Part shown: piece after piece, positions 15,300 to 23,768 of the stretch | Position numbering within the stretch: position 1 is the stretch's first letter | Layout: each line of letters opens with the position of its first letter | Origin: Clostridiales bacterium 38-18 | GTDB taxonomy: Bacteria > Bacillota > Clostridia > Peptostreptococcales > Acidaminobacteraceae | NCBI GenBank assembly: GCA_001897605.1 | Contig: MKTL01000007.1 | Span: forward strand, 1-64,000 | Direction: 5' to 3' | DNA: 64,000 nucleotides | The notes under the pieces: generated by a model | The model's input: the letters and a program-made list of their open reading frames with translations, nothing else | Databases searched by the model: none | Told to the model about the DNA's origin: nothing | Position numbers and translations under genes: made by a program

Positions 15300-16361
15300 A
15301 TGAGCAAAGGAAAATTGCAAGGCATTAGTTTTTTTGAAAAATATTTAACCATATGGGTTGCATTATGTATGGTTGTCGGTATTCTCATAGGTCAGTTTTT
15401 ACCTGGAATCCCCGCATTTTTAGGCAAATTTGAATATGCGAAAGTTTCCATACCTATAGCTATTTTAATTTGGCTGATGATTTATCCGATGATGTTGAAA
15501 GTTGATTTCCATAGTGTTAAGAATGTTGGAAAGAATCCCAAAGGATTGTATGTAACCTGGGTAACGAACTGGCTAATCAAACCTTTTACCATGTTTGGAA
15601 TCGCATATTTCTTCTTCTACGTTGTCTTTAAATCACTGATTCCTGCTGACTTAGCAAAAGATTATTTAGCAGGCGCCATATTACTTGGGGCGGCGCCGTG
15701 TACAGCGATGGTCTTTGTATGGAGCCATTTGACAAAAGGGAATCCAGCTTATACCGTTGTTCAAGTTGCTACAAATGATTTGATTATCCTTGTGGCATTT
15801 ACGCCAATTGTGGCATTCCTTCTTGGGGTAGGTGGCGTTGCAATTCCATGGGATACACTTATTCTTTCTGTGGTCTTATTTGTAGTTGTTCCCTTAAGTG
15901 CTGGAGTAATTACTCGCAATGTCATTACAAAAAATAGAGGTATTGAATATTTCCAGAACACCTTTATTCCCAAATTTAACAACATTACAATCGGTGGTTT
16001 ACTTTTAACCTTGATTATTATATTCTCGTTCCAAGGGAATGTGATTATCAACAATCCGCTTCATATTTTGTTGATAGCGGTACCGCTCACGATTCAAACT
16101 TTCTTAATTTTCTTCATAGCATATTTTGCTAGTAAATTACTCAAATTACCTTATGATATTGCAGCACCAGCAGGAATGATTGGTGCCTCCAACTTCTTTG
16201 AATTATCAGTTGCAGTTGCTATTTCTCTCTTTGGTGCAACTAGCCCAGTAGCACTTGCAACCATAGTAGGTGTATTAGTAGAAGTGCCTGTCATGTTAAT
16301 ACTCGTAAATATCGCCAATTCGACAAAGGGATGGTTTGAACCCAACAAGTTAAGTCAGTAG
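15300..16361 (+). CDS. acr3: Acr3-type arsenite efflux permease
   Basis: The 353-aa protein has about ten membrane helices and the family motif GAAPCTAMVFVWSHLTKG with the essential cysteine at about 134, plus AGMIGASNFFELSVAVAI near the C-terminus. Acr3 (sometimes called ArsB) exports arsenite. ATGGAGGTTTAAA precedes the ATG. Its place between arsA and the second arsC fits a complete arsDA-acr3-arsC export unit. Confidence 0.96.
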   Translation: MSKGKLQGISFFEKYLTIWVALCMVVGILIGQFLPGIPAFLGKFEYAKVSIPIAILIWLMIYPMMLKVDFHSVKNVGKNPKGLYVTWVTNWLIKPFTMFGIAYFFFYVVFKSLIPADLAKDYLAGAILLGAAPCTAMVFVWSHLTKGNPAYTVVQVATNDLIILVAFTPIVAFLLGVGGVAIPWDTLILSVVLFVVVPLSAGVITRNVITKNRGIEYFQNTFIPKFNNITIGGLLLTLIIIFSFQGNVIINNPLHILLIAVPLTIQTFLIFFIAYFASKLLKLPYDIAAPAGMIGASNFFELSVAVAISLFGATSPVALATIVGVLVEVPVMLILVNIANSTKGWFEPNKLSQ

Positions 16362-16386
16362 AATATAAGATAAGGAGACGAAAACA

Positions 16387-16809
16387 ATGAATAGAAAGCC
16401 AAAAGTTGCATTTATATGTGTTCATAATTCTTGCAGAAGTCAAATGGCAGAAGCTCTTGGCAAGCACTTTGCAAGTGATGTATTTGAAAGCTATTCTGCA
16501 GGTACGGAAATGAAACCTAAGATCAATCAAGATGCTGTAAGACTTATCAAAGAAATCTACGATATTGATATGGAGGCTACTCAGCAATCAAAACTCCTTA
16601 CAGAGATTCCAGATGTGGATATAGTCATAAAAATGGGCTGCAATGTGATATGTCCATTTTTACCAAGTCAACATGAAGAAGATTGGGGACTGGATGATCC
16701 AAGCGGCAAGTCGGATGAGGAATTTAAGCTGATTATTGATAAGATTGAAGAAAATATTAAACATTTAGCTGACAAAATCAGCAATAATGAAATAGCTTTA
16801 AATTTATAA
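16387..16809 (+). CDS. arsC: Second arsenate reductase, LMW-phosphatase type
   Basis: The 140-aa protein has the P-loop CVHNSCRSQMAEA (Cys11), an additional conserved cysteine within the loop, IKMGCNVICPFLP with the relay pair, and the WGLDDPSGK general-acid loop. It differs from the ArsC at 5723 in loop and relay spacing, so the two are probably separate lineages rather than a recent duplication. It is cotranscribed with acr3 (AAGGAGACG site, 25-base gap). Confidence 0.93.
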   Translation: MNRKPKVAFICVHNSCRSQMAEALGKHFASDVFESYSAGTEMKPKINQDAVRLIKEIYDIDMEATQQSKLLTEIPDVDIVIKMGCNVICPFLPSQHEEDWGLDDPSGKSDEEFKLIIDKIEENIKHLADKISNNEIALNL

Positions 16810-16826
16810 AACAGGGAGATGAGGTT

Positions 16827-17764
16827 TTGAGTAAAACGGTAGAGTTGTATCTTATTTCAGGATTTCTAGGTGCGGGGAAAACCACATTGGTCAAACAACT
16901 TCTGGAGAATCAATCGGATAAAAAATCGGAATCATTATGAATGAGTTTGGAAAAGTCAGCATTGATGGTCCCATTCTTAAAAAGAACAACATGGAAATGA
17001 TTGAGCTTACAAGAGGATCCATCTTCTGTTCTTGTTTAACAATGGCATTTGCAGATGCCTTGATCGACATGGCAGATAAAGATTTGGATTACCTCATTAT
17101 TGAAAGCTCAGGACTTGCCGATCCATCCAATATTGGAGAAATACTAGGCGGTGTGAGTCAGAATATCGATAGTCCTTATGTCTATTCTGGAAGCATTACT
17201 GTTGTGGATGCCAGCCAGTTTTTAAGTTCATATGAAGAAGTTGAAACCATAGTGAAGCAAATTGAGTGTTCAGATTTGACTTTAATCAATAAAGTTGATT
17301 TGGTAGATGGAGAATCCGTACAATTGATAAAAGAAAAAATTCTTCAGATCAACCCAGATACTGAACTGGTAGAAACTTCATTCTTTAAAGAAATTGAAGC
17401 TATTTTAGGTAGAGATTTGGCTAAAGGGAAATATCCTGAATTAAGGGCATCGTTGAATACACCTGAGAATAAGCCAAAGACAATGTCTATCAATTTTACA
17501 GAAAACGTTGAAAAAGAACAACTGAAAAGTTTTATTAAAGCCATTATGAAATCAGCCTTCAGGGTGAAAGGATTCGTTCAATCAGGCGAATCGTGGTGGG
17601 AAGTCCACGGCGTTGGTGATTGTGTTGATTTTTATGAAACAGATCGCCAATTAGAGGCATCTACCCTTGTTATCATTTCAAAAGTTGGACCAGAAATTAT
17701 AAGAACTGTTGATGCTGCGTGGAAAGGGCATTTTGATATTTCCATGAAAATGGTTAATGGGTAA
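16827..17764 (+). pseudogene. CobW/P47K-family GTPase gene with a one-base frameshift
   Basis: The frame opens at TTG 16827 (GGGAGATGAGG upstream) and encodes ELYLISGFLGAGKTTL, the Walker A of COG0523 metal-chaperone GTPases. At 16920-16925 a run of six A, where seven would keep the frame, shifts reading to a TGA at 16938. The rest continues in another frame from ATG 16937 for 275 aa (MNEFGKVSIDG, IESSGLADP, SDLTLINKVDL). The stop and restart overlap as ATGA, so two pieces could still be made. It may be a true mutation, a sequencing error or slippage at the A run. It is the last gene of the ars operon. Confidence 0.85.
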
Positions 17765-17769
17765 TTAAC

Positions 17770-17809
17770 AAAACCCCGCCTTAATTTTAGATTATTAAGG
17801 CGGGGTTTT
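17770..17809 (+). terminator. Strong terminator of the ars operon
   Basis: A 16-bp perfect stem, AAAACCCCGCCTTAAT with ATTAAGGCGGGGTTTT, and an 8-nt loop follow the last ars gene. The T-run is part of the stem, making it symmetrical. Confidence 0.9.
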
Positions 17810-18103
17810 CACGTATTCAGTTTACCGTTGACCCTCGGTTCACAAGTTGTCTTTATGACCCCTTGTATTTGCGTTAAGGGCTGTTTTTATATCTATGAGT
17901 GAAAAGTAATTAAGGTAAGAATTTTTAATACAGAGATTTCTTGGTCATTTTTAATGCAGTTTTAATGACGCTTTCGGGAAATATTGATAAAATTGACTGG
18001 TGGCTTAAGGAGCTGAAACTAGGCAGATATCTTAATGGGTTGTTAAGTCATTTTTAATAAATTGAAGTTAATTTTGTGATAAACTTACGAAGGAGCTAGA
18101 TAC
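17810..18103. other. Intergenic stretch without recognised genes
   Basis: About 290 bases between the ars terminator and the tRNA terminator have no credible ORF. A weak hairpin, CCCTT...AAGGG then CTGTTTTTA, lies at about 17861-17889. The segment 17838-17862 is loosely similar to 551-575 at the other end of the island (see findings). Nothing else is seen. Confidence 0.4.
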
Positions 18104-18140
18104 ATAAAAAAAACACCTTCAGTGATCAGCTGAAAGTGTT
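18104..18140 (-). terminator. Terminator of the tRNA-Thr transcript
   Basis: On the minus strand AACACTTTCAG pairs with CTGAAGGTGTT (18112-18140, one G-U pair, 7-nt loop) and is followed by eight T residues. It lies nine bases beyond the tRNA CCA end. Confidence 0.88.
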
Positions 18141-18148
18141 CCTTTTAC

Positions 18149-18224
18149 TGGAGCCGACGGAGAGATTCGAACTCTTGACCTACGCCTTACCATGGCGTTG
18201 CTCTACCTGCTGAGCTACGACGGC
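18149..18224 (-). tRNA. tRNA-Thr, anticodon GGT, with two stem mismatches
   Basis: The minus strand folds as a 76-base cloverleaf: acceptor GCCGTCG/CGTCGGC, D-arm GCTCAGCAGGTAGAGC, anticodon stem ACGCC/GGCGT with loop ATGGTAA (anticodon GGT), TTCGAAT T-loop and encoded CCA. A T-T mismatch sits at acceptor pair 5-68 and an A-C at T-stem pair 49-65, unusual for a working tRNA. It has its own terminator. It may be functional or mildly degenerate. Its 3' end faces the arsenic island. Confidence 0.85.
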
Positions 18225-18340
18225 ACATCATTAGTAATTATAATAGATAAGAAAGAAAATTTCAAGTGCTAATTAAATAGTTTGAATAGTCAGATACTGA
18301 AAACACTATATACTAGCAAAATGTTTAAGGGGGATATGCA

Positions 18341-20092
18341 ATGTCAGAAAGAGAAAGCTTGAGTAAAGCGGCAAAAAAGAAACGTAAGGCCTCGAAGAAT
18401 AAAACCCTGTTTTACAAAAGATGGTCGTTTTATTTTGTTTTGTTAATCATATTTGTGTTAGTGATGCACGGTACAACAGAATGGTTAATAACAATTGAAC
18501 AGCCGTCAGAGGGTTGGTCGATAGGCTATAAGGCCCTTGAAGGTTTGCCAACAGATGAACGTCTAATTAGTGTCTCAGAAAGTACCGATGGAAATAGCTA
18601 TATTGTCGCATACAAGACCTCGACCAGTATTGTAATTACATCATTGAATCTATACGGGAAGGTGCAAGCAGAGGCTAAGCTCTCGCTTAGTAATGGGCCA
18701 ATACTTGCAGGTAAGCTGAAATTAGTCAAAGTTGCACCGGCTAAGGACACAAATTATCTATATTATGGTGATCGGGTTAGTTTATATCGAGTCGCATTTG
18801 ATGCCAGCCTTAAAAATATTGAAGCGCCTATTTTAGTTTCTGAGCATGCTGAGCAGTTTGATGTGGATGGCGAATACGTTATCGCAGGTGATGATACCTT
18901 AACCCAAGTTTTTAGAGAAGATCAGATGATCCGTGAGATAGATGGCTACGATAATTTGAAAAGCTTGGTGATTTGCTCTGATGATGAAACGGTTTATGCA
19001 GGTGTAAATACAGATAAAGAAGGCATGCTCTATCAAGTAAATTCAATTACGGGTGCACAACAAGAATCGGTCGTTATGAATCAAAATGATCAGAGATTTT
19101 ATGGCTATTTTAAAGATATCAAGCCGACTGAAAGTAGCGTTACAATTATAACGAGTTTATTTGATCACTTAAATCCTGGAGCGCCAAGCGTACTTGGTGT
19201 ATGGCAATACAATCGTTCAAGCCTCGACCAAGAAAACTTTACATTGTTTTACCATGTTAGAACGAGCCTGGAGCCGATTTTAACGCATATTGAGGGCGAT
19301 CAAGTAAGTTATATCCTTGGGGTACAGCAAACGCTGGATAACGTAAGCAAGGGCTTGTCTAGATATCCACAGGTTAAAGGCGGTATTTATACGAATATCT
19401 CATACTTTTCACGACAAGGTGACACTTTAACAGAAAATACTCGATTAACCTTAACAAGGAAATACCCTATAGCTTATTATTATTTTGAAAATGAGGGCAT
19501 TAATCAACTGATATGGATAGATAAGGAAAGCAATGGCGGTGTGCTTATGATGGCAGGCAATACGCCAGATTGGATCCAATTTGCAAAAGCTAATCAACCG
19601 ATTGATTTAGTAAAGCTTTCTGGTTACACGCTTGTGGCCTTAGCAAATACCGTATTTTTAGGGTTGGTCTCTTTCCTAATATCACTTTCTGATTATAATA
19701 TTTGGATATTTGTAACGCTTATAGCGATTGTGCTATTTAGAAAATTTGCAAGGCTTGATCAGAATAAAAAGGATGTCATAACACAGTATATACTGATGGG
19801 AATGGTGCTTGTTATAGGTGTTGTGATGGTGGCAGCTCCAGATTCAGCGTTTAGATTGTACCAACAAATTTACCCATGGTTCTTTGGAAGTACAGTTGCT
19901 CTAATTGCGATACCATCAACAATTGGACTTGTTGCACTCGGTCTATATTATCTTTGGAAAAAAGAGCACTATTACTATACAAACTGGTTTTTACATTTTT
20001 CATTCTTTTTAGGCATGTACTTATTCTTCTACATGTTTGTCATTATGAGCTTTTTTGTATCGGCGATGATGAAGAGTCATCTGATGATGTAA
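18341..20092 (+). CDS. Unknown multi-domain membrane protein, 583 aa
   Basis: I do not recognise this family. The N-terminus is strongly basic (KAAKKKRKASKNK), followed by one membrane helix (about 29-46). A large extracytoplasmic region of about 380 residues follows, with repeated short strand-like segments suggestive of a beta-propeller, and then about five membrane helices (about 430-580). ATG is preceded by AAGGGGGATATGCA. It stands alone, between a tRNA and a convergent YitT-family gene, so context says little. A receptor or envelope-sensing role is possible but unsupported. Confidence 0.75.
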   Translation: MSERESLSKAAKKKRKASKNKTLFYKRWSFYFVLLIIFVLVMHGTTEWLITIEQPSEGWSIGYKALEGLPTDERLISVSESTDGNSYIVAYKTSTSIVITSLNLYGKVQAEAKLSLSNGPILAGKLKLVKVAPAKDTNYLYYGDRVSLYRVAFDASLKNIEAPILVSEHAEQFDVDGEYVIAGDDTLTQVFREDQMIREIDGYDNLKSLVICSDDETVYAGVNTDKEGMLYQVNSITGAQQESVVMNQNDQRFYGYFKDIKPTESSVTIITSLFDHLNPGAPSVLGVWQYNRSSLDQENFTLFYHVRTSLEPILTHIEGDQVSYILGVQQTLDNVSKGLSRYPQVKGGIYTNISYFSRQGDTLTENTRLTLTRKYPIAYYYFENEGINQLIWIDKESNGGVLMMAGNTPDWIQFAKANQPIDLVKLSGYTLVALANTVFLGLVSFLISLSDYNIWIFVTLIAIVLFRKFARLDQNKKDVITQYILMGMVLVIGVVMVAAPDSAFRLYQQIYPWFFGSTVALIAIPSTIGLVALGLYYLWKKEHYYYTNWFLHFSFFLGMYLFFYMFVIMSFFVSAMMKSHLMM

Positions 20093-20107
20093 AACGAAGT
20101 TAATTTT

Positions 20108-20160
20108 AAAGGCGTCCTTGTAAAAATCACAAAGGTGAGTTTACATAGACGCCTTTAATT
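20108..20160 (+). terminator. Possible terminator after the 583-aa gene
   Basis: AAAGGCGTC (20108-20116) pairs with GACGCCTTT (20148-20156), with an inner TGTAAA/TTTACA pair. The T-tract is weak (CCTTTAATT), so efficiency is unclear. Confidence 0.5.
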
Positions 20161-20258
20161 GTTTGAATATAAGCATTAAAACGTGATAGGTTTAAAAGTT
20201 TTGGGTATGAATAAATGAAAGCCAATCGATTTAAACGATAAACGACTAGAAGTGCCTA

Positions 20259-21098
20259 TTATCTATGAAAGCCTTCACCAAGTACCTCACGAACATTGGA
20301 AACGGTAACAAAGGCATCGGGATCTACTGCTTTAACAAAACCTTTTAGCCGTATAAATTGCTTTTTATCCATGATCGAGTTGACGATTTCTTTGTCCTTC
20401 ATAGTATACGCGCCTTTAGCACTGTAAATCGTTGCACCTCTCTCAAGTTGATCGACTATGAATTTTTGAATGATATCGCTTTGAGTGGAAACTACTGAAA
20501 CGCTGAGTTTTTGATTGAAGCCTTCGATAACGGTATCGATGATTAAACCGTTCATCAGTATACCTAAAAAGGCATATATCGCTAAGTCTATACCAAAGCT
20601 ATAGGCAGCAAGTGTAACAACGGCAAAATCGGCGATTAGCAAGGATTTACCAATATCCAGGTGAAAAAATTTATTGAGAATCTTTGCGATAATATCGGTA
20701 CCGCCAGTTGAAGCCTCTTGATTAAATACAATCCCCAATCCTACCCCTTGAATCAAGATGCCGACGATTAAATTAACAAGTAGATCGTCTACAACTGGTT
20801 CTGTAACCTTATAAAAGGTATCGAATAGATAGATAGTTCCCGTTAATAAAAAACTGGCATAAATGGTTTTAGCTCCAAATTCTTTACCAATGGTTAGAAA
20901 TCCCACAACAAATAAGATAATATTTAGAATAAGTAAGATCTGTCCAATGCTGATACTAGGAACCAAATCGTGTATAATCATAGAAAGACCTGTTATTCCA
21001 CCAGTAGCTAGGTTTGCTGGAATTAAGAAAAAACAGATGCCGAGTGCGACAATCAGAACACCGACGGAGATTAAGACATAACTTTTGAATGTTGACAT
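20259..21098 (-). CDS. YitT-family membrane protein (DUF161 plus DUF2179)
   Basis: The 279-aa protein has about five or six membrane helices with family motifs IPANLATGGITGLSM and FNQEASTGGTDIIAKIL. A soluble C-terminal DUF2179 domain follows (about 215-279, RGATIYSAKGAYTMKDKEIV and VDPDAFVTVSNVREVLGEGF). The length and order match Bacillus YitT-type proteins, widespread in Firmicutes with no firmly known substrate. AGGAGGACTT precedes the start. The neighbouring genes are divergent or convergent, so it is a single-gene unit. Confidence 0.9.
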   Translation of the reverse strand: MSTFKSYVLISVGVLIVALGICFFLIPANLATGGITGLSMIIHDLVPSISIGQILLILNIILFVVGFLTIGKEFGAKTIYASFLLTGTIYLFDTFYKVTEPVVDDLLVNLIVGILIQGVGLGIVFNQEASTGGTDIIAKILNKFFHLDIGKSLLIADFAVVTLAAYSFGIDLAIYAFLGILMNGLIIDTVIEGFNQKLSVSVVSTQSDIIQKFIVDQLERGATIYSAKGAYTMKDKEIVNSIMDKKQFIRLKGFVKAVDPDAFVTVSNVREVLGEGFHR

Positions 21099-21170
21099 AA
21101 GTCCTCCTGTTAAATTTCATACTATATAATTACCCAATTAATCAAACGACTCACAAGGAGAAAAATCCCA

Positions 21171-22112
21171 ATGAAAGCATTTATAACTTTTATAGAACTT
21201 AGAACAAAGGTTGCAAGTCTATTACCCTTTTTATTGGGAACAGCACTGGCATATTATACACTTGAAACCCTCTACTTGGAAAGATTTTTTTTGATGCTAA
21301 TAGCATTACTTTGTATTGATATGGCAACAACGGGCTTAAATCATTTTTATGATGCAAAAAGGGCGATTGTAACAACCGGGTATCATTATGATGAGCATAA
21401 CCCAATAACTTCTGGTCAATTAAATCGTAAAAGAGCAAAAAGATATTTGATCGAGCTCTTGTTAGTTGGTAGTAGCGCAGGGATAGGGCTTACTTTGTTA
21501 ACAGACCCCTTTGTATTGGTTCTTGGAGGGCTGTCATTTATAATTGGAATTGTCTATTCAGCAGGGCCACTTCCACTTTCGAGGACAATTTTAGGCGAAT
21601 TGTTTTCAGGATTATTTATGGGCCTTTTGATAACCTTTATTTCTTTTTATATACAGGTTCCTAATGGTTATCTAGGTGAGTTAAGTTTTTCATTATCTTT
21701 TATTTACTTCTCAATAAAGCTTACAGAAGCGTTGCCAGTTGTATTATTGGGTCTTCAGCTTAGTTTGATGATTGGAAATATTATGCTTGCAAATAATATA
21801 TGTGATAGAGAAGAGGACATCCTAAACAAGCGCTTTACCTTGCCAGTTGTGATGGGATTACAAAAAAGTGTCATCCTTTTTAAGTTAAATACAATTATAG
21901 CTTATGTGATATTGTGCTTAGGTATACTGCTAAAACTACTACCATTCATGATGCTCGTTACACTGGTTACCTTACCCATAATCTATAAACGTGCTCGAAT
22001 CTTTTGTGCAAACCCTGTCAAATCAAAGACCTTCAAATTAGCCGTTGGTAATTTTTTGATTTTTGCGAGCACACTGTTGTTAACACTTTTAGTTTCGATT
22101 TTAATGAAATAA
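21171..22112 (+). CDS. UbiA-family prenyltransferase (MenA-like)
   Basis: The 313-aa protein has about eight or nine membrane helices and the two Asp-rich signatures of UbiA enzymes: NHFYDAKRA (NxxxD) near residue 57 and NNICDREEDILNKR (DxxxD) near 208. These bind polyprenyl diphosphate through magnesium. The closest functional guess is 1,4-dihydroxy-2-naphthoate prenyltransferase, but the motif spacing is not specific and no other men gene is nearby. CAAGGAGAAAAATCCC precedes the ATG. It may share a transcript with the diguanylate cyclase 21 bases on. Confidence 0.8.
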   Translation: MKAFITFIELRTKVASLLPFLLGTALAYYTLETLYLERFFLMLIALLCIDMATTGLNHFYDAKRAIVTTGYHYDEHNPITSGQLNRKRAKRYLIELLLVGSSAGIGLTLLTDPFVLVLGGLSFIIGIVYSAGPLPLSRTILGELFSGLFMGLLITFISFYIQVPNGYLGELSFSLSFIYFSIKLTEALPVVLLGLQLSLMIGNIMLANNICDREEDILNKRFTLPVVMGLQKSVILFKLNTIIAYVILCLGILLKLLPFMMLVTLVTLPIIYKRARIFCANPVKSKTFKLAVGNFLIFASTLLLTLLVSILMK

Positions 22113-22133
22113 CAAGATGTATTGGGGGTTACT

Positions 22134-23735
22134 ATGAAAGAATGGATGTCGCTAAGGTTTCAAGACCAAGCAATGGAACATGATTATATGACACAAAGAA
22201 ATAAGAAAAACATCTTATTTCATAGAGTTTTGTATTCTATTAGCATTCCATTCTATCTCGTGTTTGCTTTTGTGGATATCAAAGCAGTACCAAATGCGCT
22301 ACCGACCTTCTGGGGCGTGCGATTTGGCATTTTCACTCCAATTGCATTTGTGGCACTTTTTCTGACGTTCACGAAGTATTATACGAAGCTGAATGACTGG
22401 ATGATGGTGATTATCGCCAATTTAAGCGCTTATGGTATGCTGTTCCTCACCTTTGTTGGTGCGAGATATCAATTCTATTCCTATCGTTTTGGACTTTTAT
22501 TTGGATTGATATTTTTAACTGTTCTTAGTAGAGTTGATTGGATTAAGCTACTTTTTTCAACTGTAATATTAAATGCAGTTTATTTTATAGCTTCGGCTTT
22601 GAATACCAATGTTCCAAAAGAGATAAGAATGGACACCAATATTTTGGTCATATCGGTTTCACTTATGGGATTATTTAGTGCTTACATGTTTGAACAGTCT
22701 GAGCGGAAACAGTTTAAGCTGAGTCAGCTTCTCAAAAATGAAAAAGAAAAAATTATAGTCTTTAATGAAGAATTAGAAGAAAAGGTATCACAAAGAACTA
22801 AGCTTCTTTATGATGCAAATAAAAAGCTGAAAGTGGCCAACGACCGTTTACTCGAAAGTGACACAACATTTAAAAAACTATTTGATGAATCAGCAGATGC
22901 CATTCTTTTGATGCAGGATTGGTTGATCGTCAATTGTAATAAAAGCTTGGTTGAACTATTAGGCTATAGCTCATTTGATGATTTGCTAGGAAAACCAGTC
23001 AAAGCCTTAATAAACAAGGATGCTGAGGCAGTTTTCGCCATGTTAAAGGAAACCGTATTATCGTCTGATCATCAAAGACATTTGATTCATCAATGGTGGC
23101 TACAAAAAAAATCAGGAGAAGCCATACTAACTGAAGTTAAAATGACTCAAATTGAAATCGATGAAAAGCAGGTGGTTCATTTTTTGATTAGAGATATAAC
23201 TGAAAGATATCAGTTAGAGCAAAATTTAGAGTATTTAAGCTATCATGACTCACTTACTAATCTGTACAATCGCAGGTTTTTTGAGGAGGAACTAAAACGC
23301 TTAGACGTCCCAAGAAATCTGCCAATCTCTATTATTTTTGCCGATGTTAATGGGCTTAAGCTAATCAATGATTATTTTGGTCATCAATCGGGTGATGAGC
23401 TATTAATTAAAATATCTGATTCCTTTAAGGAGGTTTGTCGATCAGACGAGATTATAGCAAGACTTGGTGGTGATGAGTTTGTTATATTGCTTACGCACAC
23501 TGACACCTCTGAAGCTATGCAATTAATCGAACGGTTAAGGTCAAATGTCACCATGAAGCAGGTAAAAGGGATTCATCTATCGGTTGCATTTGGCGTTGAT
23601 ACAAAGCTGCTACAAGGTATGGATATGGCAACTATCATACAAAGTGCTGAACGGAACATGTATTATAATAAAAATAAGGAGTCTCCTGCATTTAGAAGTC
23701 TTATGGAGGCGAAAAAAAACGCTCATTCGGAATAA
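22134..23735 (+). CDS. Membrane PAS-GGDEF diguanylate cyclase
   Basis: This 533-aa signalling protein has about five or six membrane helices in the first 190 residues, a coiled-coil linker (about 200-245), a PAS domain (about 250-365, FDESADAILLMQD) and a GGDEF domain (about 375-530). The active site ARLGGDEFVILL is intact, so c-di-GMP synthesis is expected. The inhibitory RxxD site is not canonical (RSDE). The start is ATG 22134 behind TTGGGGGTTACT. Membrane helices plus PAS suggest an envelope or redox input. Confidence 0.9.
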   Translation: MKEWMSLRFQDQAMEHDYMTQRNKKNILFHRVLYSISIPFYLVFAFVDIKAVPNALPTFWGVRFGIFTPIAFVALFLTFTKYYTKLNDWMMVIIANLSAYGMLFLTFVGARYQFYSYRFGLLFGLIFLTVLSRVDWIKLLFSTVILNAVYFIASALNTNVPKEIRMDTNILVISVSLMGLFSAYMFEQSERKQFKLSQLLKNEKEKIIVFNEELEEKVSQRTKLLYDANKKLKVANDRLLESDTTFKKLFDESADAILLMQDWLIVNCNKSLVELLGYSSFDDLLGKPVKALINKDAEAVFAMLKETVLSSDHQRHLIHQWWLQKKSGEAILTEVKMTQIEIDEKQVVHFLIRDITERYQLEQNLEYLSYHDSLTNLYNRRFFEEELKRLDVPRNLPISIIFADVNGLKLINDYFGHQSGDELLIKISDSFKEVCRSDEIIARLGGDEFVILLTHTDTSEAMQLIERLRSNVTMKQVKGIHLSVAFGVDTKLLQGMDMATIIQSAERNMYYNKNKESPAFRSLMEAKKNAHSE

Positions 23736-23768
23736 TTTATTGAGCGTTAATTAATAGTACGAATTTAA

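Noticed and set aside
17861-17889. Second terminator or small RNA after the ars operon
   Set aside because: The CCCTT/AAGGG stem is only five pairs with an 11-nt loop and no promoter is seen.
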